From Viscum album (Eukaryota > Streptophyta > Magnoliopsida > Santalales > Viscaceae): a stretch of DNA of 64,000 nt. This document shows, in pieces, positions 21,575 through 34,429 of the stretch (its first letter is position 1; each line of letters opens with the position of its first letter). A program made the translations under genes and the position numbers. The notes under the pieces were generated by a model. It had not been told where the DNA came from. It worked only from the letters and a program-made list of their open reading frames with translations, and did no database searches. The stretch is from assembly GCA_963277665.1 (NCBI GenBank), contig OY728143.1, positions 1,118,478,110 through 1,118,542,109 of the forward strand, written 5' to 3'.

Positions 21575-23685
21575 GTTGGTATCATAGGAATGGTTTATTC
21601 AATATTTGGAAACTAGGATGAGATCACTTTAGTGAGATCCCTAGGTATATTTCTAAAGATATTTCTTGGGATGTCTCTAAGGATAAGTATAAGGATGAGT
21701 TAACATTTTGGAAAATGTCCTAGAATTTAGGTGTAGGGTAGAGGGAATGATTTCCTAGAAATACATCCATGTTTGGATACTACAAGTCGATGTGGATCTG
21801 GCATAAATTCACATAGAGGTAACAACTCTGAAAATATGTTCTTTGCCTATCTCAGGGTAATATGGTATATAAAAATGGGCCTTACTGGAGACCTGGTTTG
21901 ACACTCCCATGGTATATTCATTGGAAATTCACAAACTTTTGACAAACCATAATGAATGATTTAAATATAAGTTGGCTATGAGTAACCTAGGATAAAACTA
22001 AGTTTACATAGATTGAGTAAGTATGATCCATTATTTATGAACACTATAAGTAAATTTTCAGGATTATATTGTATCCCAATATGATAAATGTTTCTCACAT
22101 AATGCTTTCTAGTTTTAGTAAGTGGAGATAACTATAAGAAACATGGTAAACATTTAATGTTTCATATTTGGAATTTATGGGCATTTTTTGAATCAATTTC
22201 CCATGTGGGAATTTCATAATGATAATTAGAAAGGTGGTATGGGTATTGGTTATACTTCTAAAGGTAAATAAACAACAAAATATATTTTAAAGTTATGTGA
22301 TATTCTTCTAGTATTTTTTACATTGACCATAAGAATCATTATTGGATTGATGTTGAAGAACCATAAGACATGATTCATATTTTCTATTCTAGGATATAGG
22401 TATTAAGGAATAAGTTGATAATGCCTGAGAAATTGTTTAATTATAAAGTTGTTTGAATGAATTACTTTTATTTTGGATTTCAGTGAATTTGTTTTTTGAA
22501 TCAAAAATTATATTAATATTTTCAATGGTTGTTTTCGTTAAGGATTGGAATGGATATTTTTAATAGTGATGAATACATAGAAAAGTGATACATTGATTAA
22601 GGGAATGTAACCATTATTATGATCAAGATGTTGAGAAAATTTTCATTCACTTGGATAAAGAGTTGATTGATTTGGATTAAGTAAATTCTATAGCATTGAT
22701 TACCCAAGATCTGATTATATATTTGTTTACAATGTATTATATGTCACCATGAATGATGTTTACAACTTATTGGATTTATGGATTATATCTTTTATCCTTT
22801 GGAATAATGAAGAATCTATGTCTTACTAATGTATTTTTGGTAATTTTGTTTATTACCATGTTTCAAGAGAATATATGATGAGGGTATTCAAATTTTTTAA
22901 ATGTTTCAACCAAGAGATACATTGTGATATATGGGGGATCAATGTCAATACGATTATATCTCCTTTCTATTTTTTTATTTTTCAACTTCTGTAAGGGATA
23001 AAAGGTTAACATTTTATGGAATGATTATGTTGAAGTTTGGATGATGTTTGTGAGAATAATGTATTATATTACCTCATGATGATTTAATCATATTGGATAT
23101 CAAGTTATAAAAACATGGTGTTGATGAAAACTAATGACATATGGGATACCATATCATGGATCTCAGGATATATTAGTGTTTCAGGAAAGAATAATTCACC
23201 TTTCTTTTTAGAGAAAAATTTAAAGTGGATCAAGGAAAAAATTAGATCTTTTTGGGAAATCATGAAATTATACATTTTTATGAAAAATATTGAACATTAA
23301 GAAAAATTATCTTGAAACCAAAACTATTTTACTAATACCTCCATTTCTGATGAAACAGAAGGTCCCTTAGGTCATCAAAGATTTATGGTTTTGTGATTTA
23401 TAACTTTCTCTTATCCTTTTTCTTTATCACTATATATCATAACCATATGATAATAACTCTCTCCCATTTCTACATTTTCACTCCCCAACTGTGTTCTACT
23501 TTGTCTGAATCTCATTATGACTTAACTTGGGTAATCGTTGTGGTTTCAACTTTCTCTTTTTATGGGAAATTTTAGTATTCATTTTTACGATGTGGGTGTC
23601 TAGGAATTAAACATTAATGTATTAAATCATTGATAACTCAGATGAATTTTGAGTGATAAATTTATTTTAATGGGGGGGGGTATAA
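21575..23685 (+). other. Internal region of plus-strand Tekay-like element
   Basis: PBS at 21577-21588 (TGGTATCATAGG), then AT-rich sequence without a convincing frame; short open frames at 23115-23300 and 23393-23575 look like chance. 21590-21710 matches the leader of the minus-strand copy (GAGATCCCTAGGTATATTTC region) and 22850-22960 matches 4640-4760 reversed. The end, GAATTTTGAGTGATAAATTT plus a G run at 23672-23680, is the decayed pol tail and polypurine tract. No gag knuckle is detectable. Confidence 0.7.
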
Positions 23686-26600
23686 TTTAACACCATTATA
23701 ATTAAGGTTTTTTTTCAAATTAATTTACCTTATTTTTGTTTTTATTTCACGTGACACGCGAAATATTTATTTATATACATATATATATATAATCACTAAG
23801 TAAAACATTTATTTCACCCATACATAACTTTTATTGAACTACCTCTATTACCGAATTGGATTGTACTACACTCAATACTGACTTGGATTGCACTACCAGC
23901 AAAACCGACTTGGCATACATTACACGAAACACTGATGTTTCTATGACACATAGTTTCATTATAATAATTATTATAATGAAATAATTATAACCTAGCTGCT
24001 AAAATTAGTTACATGAATAGTAATAACTAAATATAAAATTTTATTTAAAATTTTTTATATAGATAAAACTTATTGTTATTAAACGATATTATTATTGGTA
24101 AAGTTCTTTTATTTTTTAAAATACTATTTTATCAAATGAACCAATTTTAAATATAAAATTAATTTTAAACACATTTAGAAATTTAATATGATAAAATAAT
24201 ATTTTTTTTAATATATAGTGTTGAAATTATCTTGGGGTCTATTTTTGGGATTTTAAAAAGAAACATCAATTTTTGATGAATAATGAAAAATACCGTGTTT
24301 TAAATAATAAATTCCATTCCATTTATATAACTATTAATGTAAAATTATAATTTAAATATATTTTATGGTAAAATTAGATAAATTATACATCTATTAATAC
24401 CATTTAATCCATTATAATCCAATTGACTTTGAAATTGAATATAAAAACATAAAAACAAAAAACATTTTTATCTTTTTTTGACTTTAAAAAACATGTTATT
24501 TCATTCCATCCAAGGGATTAACAATTATATTAAATTTTAAAAATCTATGAATTTAAAATCAAAACAATGAAATATACCATTTTAATAACTATAATAATTA
24601 TATTCTAATAATACCTACATAATTTTTTACAAAAAACATAAGTAAAATTGATTGAAATTAATCATAATGATTATGGTCAAATTAAGCATAATTAACGACT
24701 AAACCTTAGTCTTAGGGGGCCAAATGACATAGAAACTTATCCGAAACCTGTTGTATTTACATTAAAATGAAATAAACCTTCCATTATTGATTTATATTGG
24801 TTTTTATGACTTATTTTAATTAAGAACATGTGTACACCAAACATGATTTAGAAAAGTTCAAGTGAGTCCATTTTGTTTTCGGTAAAAGGACGCCACCTCT
24901 CCCACTACATCAATCCTTTCCATCCTATTAGTCTCGAAAATGATCTAACCAATACACTTAATAACTTACCTATATTAACCATAAAATTATTCCCTTGGTT
25001 ATAAGGAAATACAAGGAAGCCTTTTGGCACAAACCAAAATGAGTTACCAGATTTAGAGGTATCATCTTCACTCAAGTCCTTTAATTTATTATCCTTATCC
25101 ACAACATAAAACTCACTTTATTGTATGATTGTATATAAAAAAAATTATAGTCAATATAACTGTATTTTTTTATGTAAATATTTATACCTACACTTACACA
25201 CACCTCCATCTAACGGGTAACAAACATATTGTTTCTATGTACCTCGAACAGCTGCCTCACGAAATGATGATTGTTTATTTTTCCATTACAACCAACCATG
25301 GTGGTAATTATTATGGAAACTAAGTTTATATGTCTCTTATATTAAATTTATTATTTATTTATTCTTATTTATTACTTTTTAAAATGAATATCTTTTTTAC
25401 TATCATTTTTTTTGTTAATACGATAATTTTGTTTGAGGAAGCGTGGACTACCTACCTCTCAAAGTGATATGATTCATTCATACATGACATTGATTGTATT
25501 AAGGATAGTTTTAGTTAAGATAAATGATATATATGATATAATAAATATGATTTAATAATGAAATGTATATATTTATGTTTACATATATGTGTTTTACATT
25601 CTTTCATTCAACGTGATAATTAATCAAAAATAACATTCATGTGTATGTACGACCTACAGAATACATTTTCTGTATTATTAAAAATCACATTATAATTCAC
25701 ATATAATTTATATTAATGCCATTTATATCATTTTATAAATTCTTTAAATCATGATATAAAAACTAAATAATAAAGATATAATAAAGTAAGACACTTGTGA
25801 TGAATAAATAGAATATTACCCGAAGTGAATCCTTAACATAGGATAGTTAACAAGAGGGTAATATAAGGTCAAAATCAAACCATATATGGTACTATATATA
25901 AGAAAACGGTTCTATATATGATTTATAATAAATTTTTGTTTATTATACATTTGGTTTGAATGATTATGACGAGAGTGAAGACACAATGTAATGTGATTTC
26001 ATCTCACGTTTTATTTTTGTGAGACACATGTTGTGTTGGCCACTATTTCATTTTGAGTGTTGTATGTAATTTAAATGATTTTATTATATATATATTATAA
26101 CTAAATATATGGTTATTAACATGTTCATTTTATGAAAACTCTTTCATCTGTTTTGAGTTTCAAAATGTATGAAATTGGTAAAATAGTTTTGTCTCAATTT
26201 TCCTTCTCTGAGACTCATGTTCTACAATGCAACTAAATTATTTTTGAGGTGTGTATAATTCCATTTTACTTGATATATCATGAATCTAAATCTTTTCATT
26301 ATATTATAAACTTCATTTAAATTATGTTTCTTACATGGAGAGAATGATCCCAAGTTACCAAGTGATAAGAGTTTACTGAAACAATCTTATAACTCTTCAA
26401 GATTGTTATTGATTATGCTTATTTTGATGAAATATTATGATCCAAATCTCAATAAAATTCATGAATTTTCCTCTCATTGGGATATTAAATATTTATTCAA
26501 AAAATTTTACCATTTATTCAACTATTTATGACATATTATAATTAAGAATGTGTTTTAATGTAATCCTGACTTTACCCTCTCTTCGGTAAGAAAAATAAGT

Positions 26601-28489
26601 TCCTTTAAAACATCGTATTCTAAAAAGGGTTTCCATAAATTTTAAAATAATAATCTATAATAATTAAATTAAAATTTAACCCTTATTTATATTTCTAATT
26701 TTTTAATATGAATATTATTTTCAATTTTTGAATTATGCATTTTAACCTTTTTACAATTCAAAATCAATGTTCTTTTTACCTCGCATGACAAGTGCCGATT
26801 AATCACCCATAAATACTTTGAAGCCTTATTTTAATGTTAAAATATTAATTATTATGAAATTTTTTTTAAATTATATTTTCAAGGAAATGGTTTTCATAAC
26901 GTCCTCAAGAACATTTTATATGTTTTCAAGTATAATAGTTTTCAATTTATTTTTATGATTATTTTATATGTTTTCACAGAAATTGTTTTTCCAAATGTTT
27001 CCCACCATATTTTATAAGTTTTCAAGGAAAAATATTTTCAAAATGTTTTCAATATTTATTTAAATGTTTTCAAATAATTTTCAAAGGAAATTGTTTAAAA
27101 AATATTTTATTTTTAAAGAGAGGTTTTGAAATAATAAAATATATTTTCCTCAAGAAATGTTTTTAAAATATCCTTCTATGATATTTTCCTCCTAGTATTG
27201 AACCTGTTATCGTTACTCAAGCCCATCTAGAAATTATCCAAAGGATAAATTCATATACTTTTATTAATGGTTATGTTTGGATGAAATAGTTCTTATCACA
27301 CCAATTCCTATGGTAAAGGGTATATTCTTTTAAAACCATATTTTTTTACATGAGTAATGTTTTGATGAAATGAAACCTATCTATTGTCCATATGGTATGA
27401 TGTGATGAATTTTAAATTATGCCCAATTCATTTCATGTATTGTGATTTTATTTTTATAAAACCCATCTTTTTTATGGGTCATGAAATGAAGAATTTTTCT
27501 TAACTTGTGGAACATGTATGGATGATTTTATTACAATATGGGTGGGACCTATTTCTCTCTATAATGCATTGGGTAATGATGGATTAATCATGAGTATAAA
27601 TTTTATACATGACACACATTATATGTTCATAATGTTATGCAGGGACCTGGTTTAATGTCCATAAGGTTATATGTGAACATGATTTCATGTTCCAAATGTA
27701 GTGATTGAACCTTATTATATGTTAAAAATGTTAATAACAGACCTGGTTTCATGTCTATATGTTTATGAGTGAACCTGATTACATGTTCACAATGTTATGC
27801 ATGAACCTAATTACATGTTCACAATGTTATACATAAACATGATTGCATGTTCACAATGTTATGTCAGGACCTGGTTTCATGTCCATAATTCTGTGCGTGA
27901 ACTAGATTACATGTTCACAATGTTATACATGGACATGGATTCATGTCTATAAGTTGATACAGGGCCCAGATTTCATTTCATTAACATAATGAGTGAACTT
28001 GTTTCTAATTATACATGTTTGCAACGTTTTAAACAAATGTGGATTCCACAAATTCCATGTCTAATTCCAATTTTATGATGTCATGACTTATGCTCTTAAT
28101 CCTATTATGATATATGTCTTATGAACATCAAGCCTTCATTATGATCACTAATATACAAGGTATTAACTTCAAAAGTTATGATCAAGTTCAATAACCTTTT
28201 ATTCAGGTTATGGTTTCAAATTTCCTTTGTTTACCTTTATTGAGCATCTGATCTCACCCATTTATTATGTTTTCTTTCCCTAGGTTATGAAGAATGGTTT
28301 TAGTTATATGTACTATTGGTTTATATCTTTATGGGATATATTTATGATCCTTTAATTGGAGAGAATATTTTGTTCAAATATTCTGAAGATACTATACTAT
28401 TATAGTTCTTAAGCATGTATTTTCATAATGTTATGAGTATTAATATAAAATAATTTAATATTCATATATGTTAATTTGGGGTCACTATA
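23686..28489 (+). repeat. 3' LTR (4.8 kb) of plus-strand Tekay-like element
   Basis: Starts TTTAACACC (degraded TGTTACACC) after the G run and ends TCACTATA. The middle (about 25580-25700) matches the reversed CGTACG-box region of the minus copy, including TATGTACGACCTAC. 26870-28489 matches the pieces of the 5' LTR. This stretch has no gene; AT content is very high between 23940 and 24700. Confidence 0.8.
27600..27995 (+). repeat. Second hairpin-unit array, 3' LTR copy
   Basis: About 11 units of the same type as 10690-11345. Arms read GTGAAC/GTTCAC (27771), GGAC/GTCC (27643, 27868) and AGAC/GTCT (27739). It is shorter than the 5' LTR array, so copy number has changed since the LTRs were identical. 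Confidence 0.75.
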
Positions 28490-28549
28490 ACCACTTTATC
28501 AGTAGAGCCTCACTGAGTGAATAAGTTTTATCATGTTCAACTTCTCCCA

Positions 28550-30330
28550 ATGATGAATCGACAAGAACCACCCCACCAAGCACAACGTCATAGATGAGAG
28601 AATGTCTCTATGACCCCTCATAAGACTCCACCCCCTCATCTGGATCAATATCCTAGAGATCCATTCATGACAAGGAGGAACCTGCCCTATTCATGAAAAG
28701 ATGAATATATTCCTGGTTATTTTACTCAATTCATGGGAGTAGGGGATTATGAAGCTTCCAGAATGCATTAAGCTCCATGAAGTTGAGAATAATGTTCACA
28801 TTGTCCATATTCTTTATCACAGGATCATTATAAATATATTAGAAATTTTTTTTCTTCAATTATTAGACTTATGAGAAGTGGAAAACTATTTTATCAATTT
28901 TAGAAATGTCTTAGCATAGGTGTATTACATCTTCGATGAGCCAGACAACAACAATTATGGTGAATGGAAGTATCTTTCCAACTAGGGGACTTAGTATTAT
29001 GATGAATTATTGGATATAAGGGTAGTTTTACATGACCATTGTGTCATCTATGCATACCTAGGTTGGCCGGAATATTATAAATCTACCATGAATTCTATAA
29101 AAGACATTTCACTATCCAAATCATAGCTCTCTAGATCTTAGAAGTGTATGAATTGAATATACAATAAAAAGTGATGTCCCCCACTGATACCAAATCCTTA
29201 CCATAACCCCAGTGATTTCATGCCTTCGGAGATGGAAATCTCTCCCAATGTCTACCCAAAATTTCATTGTTCCTTTTATGATGACCAAAGGTATTCCTCT
29301 ATGAACACCATCGAATTGGTAGATCCCTTCATGGTCCCTAATGATGAAAAAAGGAAAATATATTCCTAGAGTGACTCTGGTTGACGTTATAAAAGAGGAA
29401 GTGGAGAAAATATGAGTCGCCTGAATTCTTAGGATAGTACTTCAGGCTAAACCGTGTGGGATACTAAATCTAGGTAGCATGTATTATATAGAGACGAGCA
29501 AGAAGAATCCTATTAAAGAACATGATCATGCAAACTTCCATAGTTGTCCATGATAAATGACCAGACAGAATAGCCACTACCACACTGAGATTAGACATGT
29601 CCATCTAATGATGGGACTCAATGAGATGAACGTTATCTAGTAGTAGTTCTGGGGGAATTATTCGACATGTAGTGGGATATTTCCAGCACCATCTAGAATC
29701 CAGTGGTATATCCAGCATTCCCAATGATTCTTCCTACCCAACTCGACCTCGTACTAGTAGAAATGTGCACATAGCATGGATGTAATATTTTTTGAAGCAT
29801 CTATATAGCATACCAACAAGGCTCTTTATCCTCTTGTACCTCCACCTATCATAATAGATATGTGAAACTCCCATAAAGTCCATGAAAACACCCTTTAGTT
29901 CAAAGAAGAAGTAAATAACATAGAATCATATTATGTGGTGGAGGAAAAGTAAGAAGTGTTACAAGACATCATTTCTTTCTATAGAGAAGTTGTTGCCTCT
30001 CTCTTGAATGGTCACATCTTCCCTCTATAAATCACCAATCATTTCAATTGTGTGGAAATTATTCATTATCTAGTCAACATAGCTCTTGATATTAATCTCA
30101 TTCAAACCGAGATACTCCACCAACAGGGACTAACTGAATCATATTTGAGTCACTCTATCCTGAAGACTTCAGGTTATGATAGGAACAATCATAGACCTTG
30201 TGTCAAAATCTGGTTGAAGACCCAGTCCAAATATTGGTTTCATGTGATGAATTCATGGTTTTATTACCAGAAACCACCTAAAACAAATTTATTGGTAAGA
30301 AATTTTATCTTTATGCAACAGTAACCTCTT
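28550..30330 (+). pseudogene. Tat gag C-terminus, linker and protease remnant
   Basis: Highly degenerate. 29207-29340 (DFMPSEMEISPNVYPKF ... FYDDQRY) parallels 61740-61900 of the second Tat copy (DFMPWEIVITPRIHP ... SFDDKGY), giving the alignment between the two. The protease lies in an open 90-codon frame at 30052-30324: the stretch YLVNIALDINLI (30073-30105) replaces the catalytic FVDTGSG... of the second copy, so the active Asp-Thr-Gly is lost. The preceding HIFPL (near 30013) matches the other copy's NIHPL. Confidence 0.6.
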
Positions 30331-31189
30331 CATATCACCACGACCTTATGTACTCCCTGAATTATTCAGTGGGCATGATTCAAGGAGATATATCCCCCCT
30401 CAAATCTTCTGAATCCTTTTATCAAGATGCTGATTATTTGAAGACCAAAGAATAGTTGGTTCAGACTACTGATATTGGGCACACCACCATTTCATCTAGT
30501 ACATGGTTAGATTTGGATGATGCTCGTCCTCTTAATTCTCTGGTTGGAATCTTGGATTCCATATTTGGGAAATTTCATTTTTATTTCTGAGAGGAAATGG
30601 AAATGTGTCTCTATTATTAAGTAACATTGTATGATTACCTCATATTACTACATATGCTAGGCCTAACTGATACCATAGGGACATGCACCTGTGAGGTACT
30701 CATATTTTCAACTTTTGGATACCATTATACATCATACTTTCCTATTTTTTCAAGATGGGTTAAACTTATAGAAACCAAACCACCACCATTGCTTTGATAT
30801 TAATCATATACTGTACCATCAAAATCCTGATAGGGTTGGTTTTACATCCTTTTTCCCCATGGTCTTAGCAGTGTTAGAGTGACCTTGGAAGGTTTCTATA
30901 TCCATCCTTACAAACATCGTTATTCCCCTATAATTGGTCTGCCTAAATGTAGAATCTACTCCAATTTATTACCCAATTCTAGATGATGATGAGTATTAGG
31001 AAGATGCTCCTCCCACATTTCAAAAGGGTGTATCCACCACCGTTGATGAGCTTATTCCGGTGGACCTTGGTATTGAGATAGATATGAGGCCAATGTTGAT
31101 CAATAGTGCCATGCCTCTAGAAGAGGAACCTTATATTTTCCATTTCATAAAGAAACATAATTAAGCTTTTTCCCATGAGTTATAAATAG
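30331..31189 (+). other. Protease-RT linker of first Tat copy
   Basis: Degenerate sequence with many stops between protease and RT. No domain can be read; short matches to 62950-63800 in the second copy suggest common origin (for example EEEPYIFHF near 31120). Confidence 0.45.
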
Positions 31190-31990
31190 ATTTCACGACT
31201 AGTCACTCACAACTCTTTCCACCGTCTTGGTCTCCTGGTGAGTCATTACGACATCATGCTTCCTCCAAGGAAAATTAACCCTTCTAATGGTGCCATGTTC
31301 GTGGCCAAAGTTGATAATCTTATCAACGATAACATCTTCAAGGATGTTCAGTATTCCAAATGCATGTACAAAATTTTCCCTATCAAAAAGAAGAATGGGA
31401 TTATCATAGTGTGAATCAACTTCTAGGACCTCAACTTCCACTTTCAGAAGAATGATTTTACCCTCCCAATGAATGAGCTATTTATTGATACCACAAATGG
31501 GTTTTAGGATCTTTCCTTCATGGAAAGATATTATGGGTACAATAAGATATGGATGGCCCCAGATGATGAGGTTTTAATTGACTTCATAGTTCTTCAAGTA
31601 ACATTTATATATTTGGTAATTCTAATTGGTTTGAGTAATTAGGGAGTAACTTATCAGTGATATATACACCACATCATTAAATAGATTATCAGGATGCTAG
31701 TGGAATTCTAAATGGATGATTTGGTATCCAATTAACACTATCATCAAGATCATCTCATAGATCTTGATAATGTGATTTTATTCCTTTTCTCCAAAAATAT
31801 GAAGATGAACCACATGATTCTATCATTTTAGGTTACCTCATAGATGTTTCTCATGTTCTTCGTTGGATATTAACTCATCAAGATCAACCTAGAGAAGATC
31901 AGTTACATCGTCAAAATTTCTCTTCTGATAAAACAATGGAAGATCCAAGGTCTTTAAATCCACTTATCCTATATACACCAATTTATCAAA
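31190..31990 (+). pseudogene. Tat reverse transcriptase remnant
   Basis: Readable pieces: NGAMFVAKVDNLINDNIF and DVQYSKCMYKIFPIKKKNG (31290-31400), then a stop-broken V-INF-DLN block (31400-31425, canonical VCVDFRDLN), DLSFMERYYGYNKIWMAPDD (31508-31566, canonical LSFMDxxxGYNQIxMAPED) and the catalytic box as stop-M-D-D-L-V (MDD codons 31712-31720) where Y(V/M)DD is expected. Gypsy RT copies element RNA into DNA. At least four stops make it dead. Confidence 0.85.
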
Positions 31991-32039
31991 AATATGGCCA
32001 GCATGTGTATGACCTTATCAAGGATCATAAAGAAATGTA

Positions 32040-32340
32040 CCATCTACTAGTGGGATGAAGAGTATCAAGAAGCCTTTGAGGAAATGAATTAGTATCTCTT
32101 GTTGCCTCTGGTTATGATGACACCAATCTAAAGTAATCCCCTGGTCCTCTTCAATACGGCTTTGGAATGATCCAATGGTTCCCTTATGACCTAGAAGAAT
32201 AATGAAGGAAGATAGAAGAGTTTATACTTTCTCAGTCACTTGATACTCGACGTGAAGGTTGTATACAGTCCTATCGAGAAGAGCTATCTCAAGATAGTTT
32301 TTACTATGTAGTATATGCAGTATTATATAAAAAATCATGA
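32040..32340 (+). pseudogene. Tat RNase H (first) remnant
   Basis: The WDEEYQEAFEEMN block near 32055 and IYSPIEKSYL near 32264 mark the start and end of the gypsy RNase H connection region (canonical W...C..AF..+K and YSP.EK.CLA). Stops are scattered. Confidence 0.7.
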
Positions 32341-32574
32341 GATATAGATGGTGTTATATGTAGACACTCTAATGTAAATCCAGAATCTACCGATGTTGTC
32401 AGGACGACTAGCGCGCAGAGAAGTGATCCTTTAGTAGATTGAGATCAGATTTATCTCACTAAAATCTGTCAATGGTCAGGACATTTCTAAATTTATAGCC
32501 ACCCATATGGCTCATGAAGATGTGTATTTAGATTTTTATTTCCCATAAAAGGTTATCCTATTTTTATATCAGGT

Positions 32575-33030
32575 TGTTCCAACTTGTATGTTTCATTTTG
32601 ATGGTGCCTCTTAGAGTTTAACAATTGGATGGCTCAACTATCTCAAGATTGATAGAGTAGGCCTGTGTATTTTATTTATCATGCATATACATGATGTTCT
32701 ACCCTAATCTTTCTTGATTTTAGAAAGCTACACCAAAAATGTGGTAGATCATCAAGCTCTCATTACTAGTCTCCAGTTGGACCTTGAGATTGATCTCCCC
32801 CTCTTTCAGGTGAATGGATACTCATAGATAGCCATCAAATGAATAAATGGAGAATATAATGTCAGGAAGCTAGATATCATGCCCGGAAGAAAACACACTC
32901 ACCAACAGATTACCTAGATTTATTCTCTACCAGAGGTGACCCATGTTCTCCAATCATAGAATGGTCGAGGTGACACCTTAGCCAGTCTAGCTGCCTCTTT
33001 TACAAAGACCGGCCAGGGTGATCTATTCAT
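32575..33030 (+). pseudogene. Tat second, archaeal-type RNase H remnant
   Basis: MFHFDGAS near 32590 is the first catalytic-Asp motif (canonical W.LYFDGSS). NVVDHQALITSLQLDLEI near 32740 is the NNxAEYEALI helix, and NGRGDTLASLAASF near 32962 is the final (R)N..ADALASLA motif. This extra RNase H is known from Tat-clade plant gypsy elements and identifies the clade. Confidence 0.85.
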
Positions 33031-33179
33031 TCACATAGATCATCAAAGAGTATTTTCTCCCATCATTACAGATAATAATGATCGTAATAAGTTAAACTAT
33101 ATGGATTTAGATGCTGCTACATTAGTACAATCATGTCCCAACATAGAAGAAGAAACCAAGGATTGGAAACCCCTTTAAT

Positions 33180-34010
33180 CTATTATATCCATCATGGTAT
33201 CCTCTTTACAAATTGAGCTGAACATGATAGAATATATCGGTGCATATTTTATTTCACCCTCTAGAGTGGTATAACCTTGAGAAGTCTCTCAACATTTGTG
33301 CGCTAGATGATATAATCCTTTGTTTCATTCACATAGATGATATTCCCTAGGTTATACCAGAATTTCACACTAGGCCTGGAGATTATCATATGGTAGGTTT
33401 GAAACTATCTCAAAATATTTTAAGGTTGGGCTACTTCTAGACCACTATTTCTCATGACTACATTGAGTATGAAAAGATGTTTCATTCCTATACTATTCAT
33501 ACCAATTTTTTGTATTGGATTCTAGATCCCCTTTCACTCTACTAATTAATCATGGATATTCATTGTCTTGGGACTAGATGTGGGGGGGGGGCAATCAACT
33601 AGCAACAACTCGTCAGTATAGGTTCATTTTCACTATGAATGATTTCTTCTCCAAGTAGATAGAAGAAATTTTTCTAAATTAATTAAGGGACCAATACATG
33701 ATTCAATTCATAAGTTACCACATAATCCAATTATTTTTATTTCCTCATGCCATTATCACTAATAACAACACCCATTTCTAAGATAATTAGATGAAGATAT
33801 TTTCTGCCAAGTAAAGTATCTGGTCCAACCATACTTCCCACAATCATGCATAGGAGAATATAATGATTGATTTATTCAATAAGATTCTCTATAACACGAT
33901 AGAGAAGATGATGGTGAATAATAATAAGATTTATTCATAAAAGATCCCCAATACCTCGATGACAGTTAAACAAAGGCTCAGAATTTTACCCTAGTGAATC
34001 TATATTCAGT
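33180..34010 (+). pseudogene. Tat integrase remnant
   Basis: Core pieces: NDFFSK-IEEIFLN (about 33638-33680, canonical DYFTKWIEA) and FPHAIITNNNTHF (about 33742-33780, canonical AIISDNGTQF, with the catalytic Asp as Asn). The upstream zinc-binding part (33340-33450) is barely readable. A 10-G run at 33582-33591 shifts the frame. It is non-functional. Confidence 0.75.
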
Positions 34011-34269
34011 GGAGTACAGAACAAAGGAAGTAATTCACATTGAGATTCAAATTCCACCAATCTTCATTTCTTTCTATGTCCAATAGGTTCTCTATATAAT
34101 GGTAGAATTCTATTTTTCTATATGAAATTCCTCTAATAGAATTTCCTCTAGGCCTTAAAAAATTTAGAGAGGCACCAGAACAAGATAAGAAGGGCATTAA
34201 AAAAAGAAAATTTCCTCTAATCCTTTCTCCAAGGTGGCATGTTATTGGATCTATGAACACCAATGATAC

Positions 34270-34420
34270 CTCTAAAGAATACACCAATGTTGGACCCAAG
34301 TGGGGAGGACCTTATATCATTCACAAGGTAAATTCCAATGGATCATACTCTTAGATCACCATGGGAAGAGAGTTCATTACTCCTCTAACCGATGTCAAGT
34401 TCCTCAAGAAATAATTCACA
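34270..34420 (+). pseudogene. C-terminal end of Tat pol
   Basis: The frame VGPKWGGPYIIHKVNSNGSY (34281-34352) followed, after a stop, by ITMGREFITPLTDVKFLKK matches the end of Tat integrase (canonical LxPxWEGPYxVxxxxGNGxYxLxxxxGxxxPRxWNxxHLKxYY). It marks the end of the coding part. Confidence 0.75.
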
Positions 34421-34429
34421 TGAAGTGGA

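Larger units (their letters stand above)
9964..28489 (+). mobile_element. Second Tekay-like non-autonomous element, plus strand, split by a copia insertion
   Basis: The structure in order is: truncated 5' LTR (9964-11391 and 21125-21574), PBS (21577-21588, TGGTATCATAGG, two changes from the minus copy), internal region (to 23685), polypurine/G run (about 23662-23680) and full 3' LTR (23686-28489, 4.8 kb). The internal region is 2.11 kb, nearly the same length as in the minus-strand relative, and the two share sequence around PBS, leader and 3' end. No gag or pol domain is readable, so it must have depended on another element's proteins. The copia element 11392-21119 interrupts the 5' LTR. Confidence 0.8.

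Noticed and set aside
31199..31441. An 80-codon minus-strand frame across the Tat RT
   Set aside because: It is the reverse of the plus-strand RT remnant (DNLINDNIF, FPIKKKNG), which explains its openness.
34006..34299. A 97-codon minus-strand frame at the end of Tat integrase
   Set aside because: Opposite the plus-strand pol C-terminus; no domain of its own.
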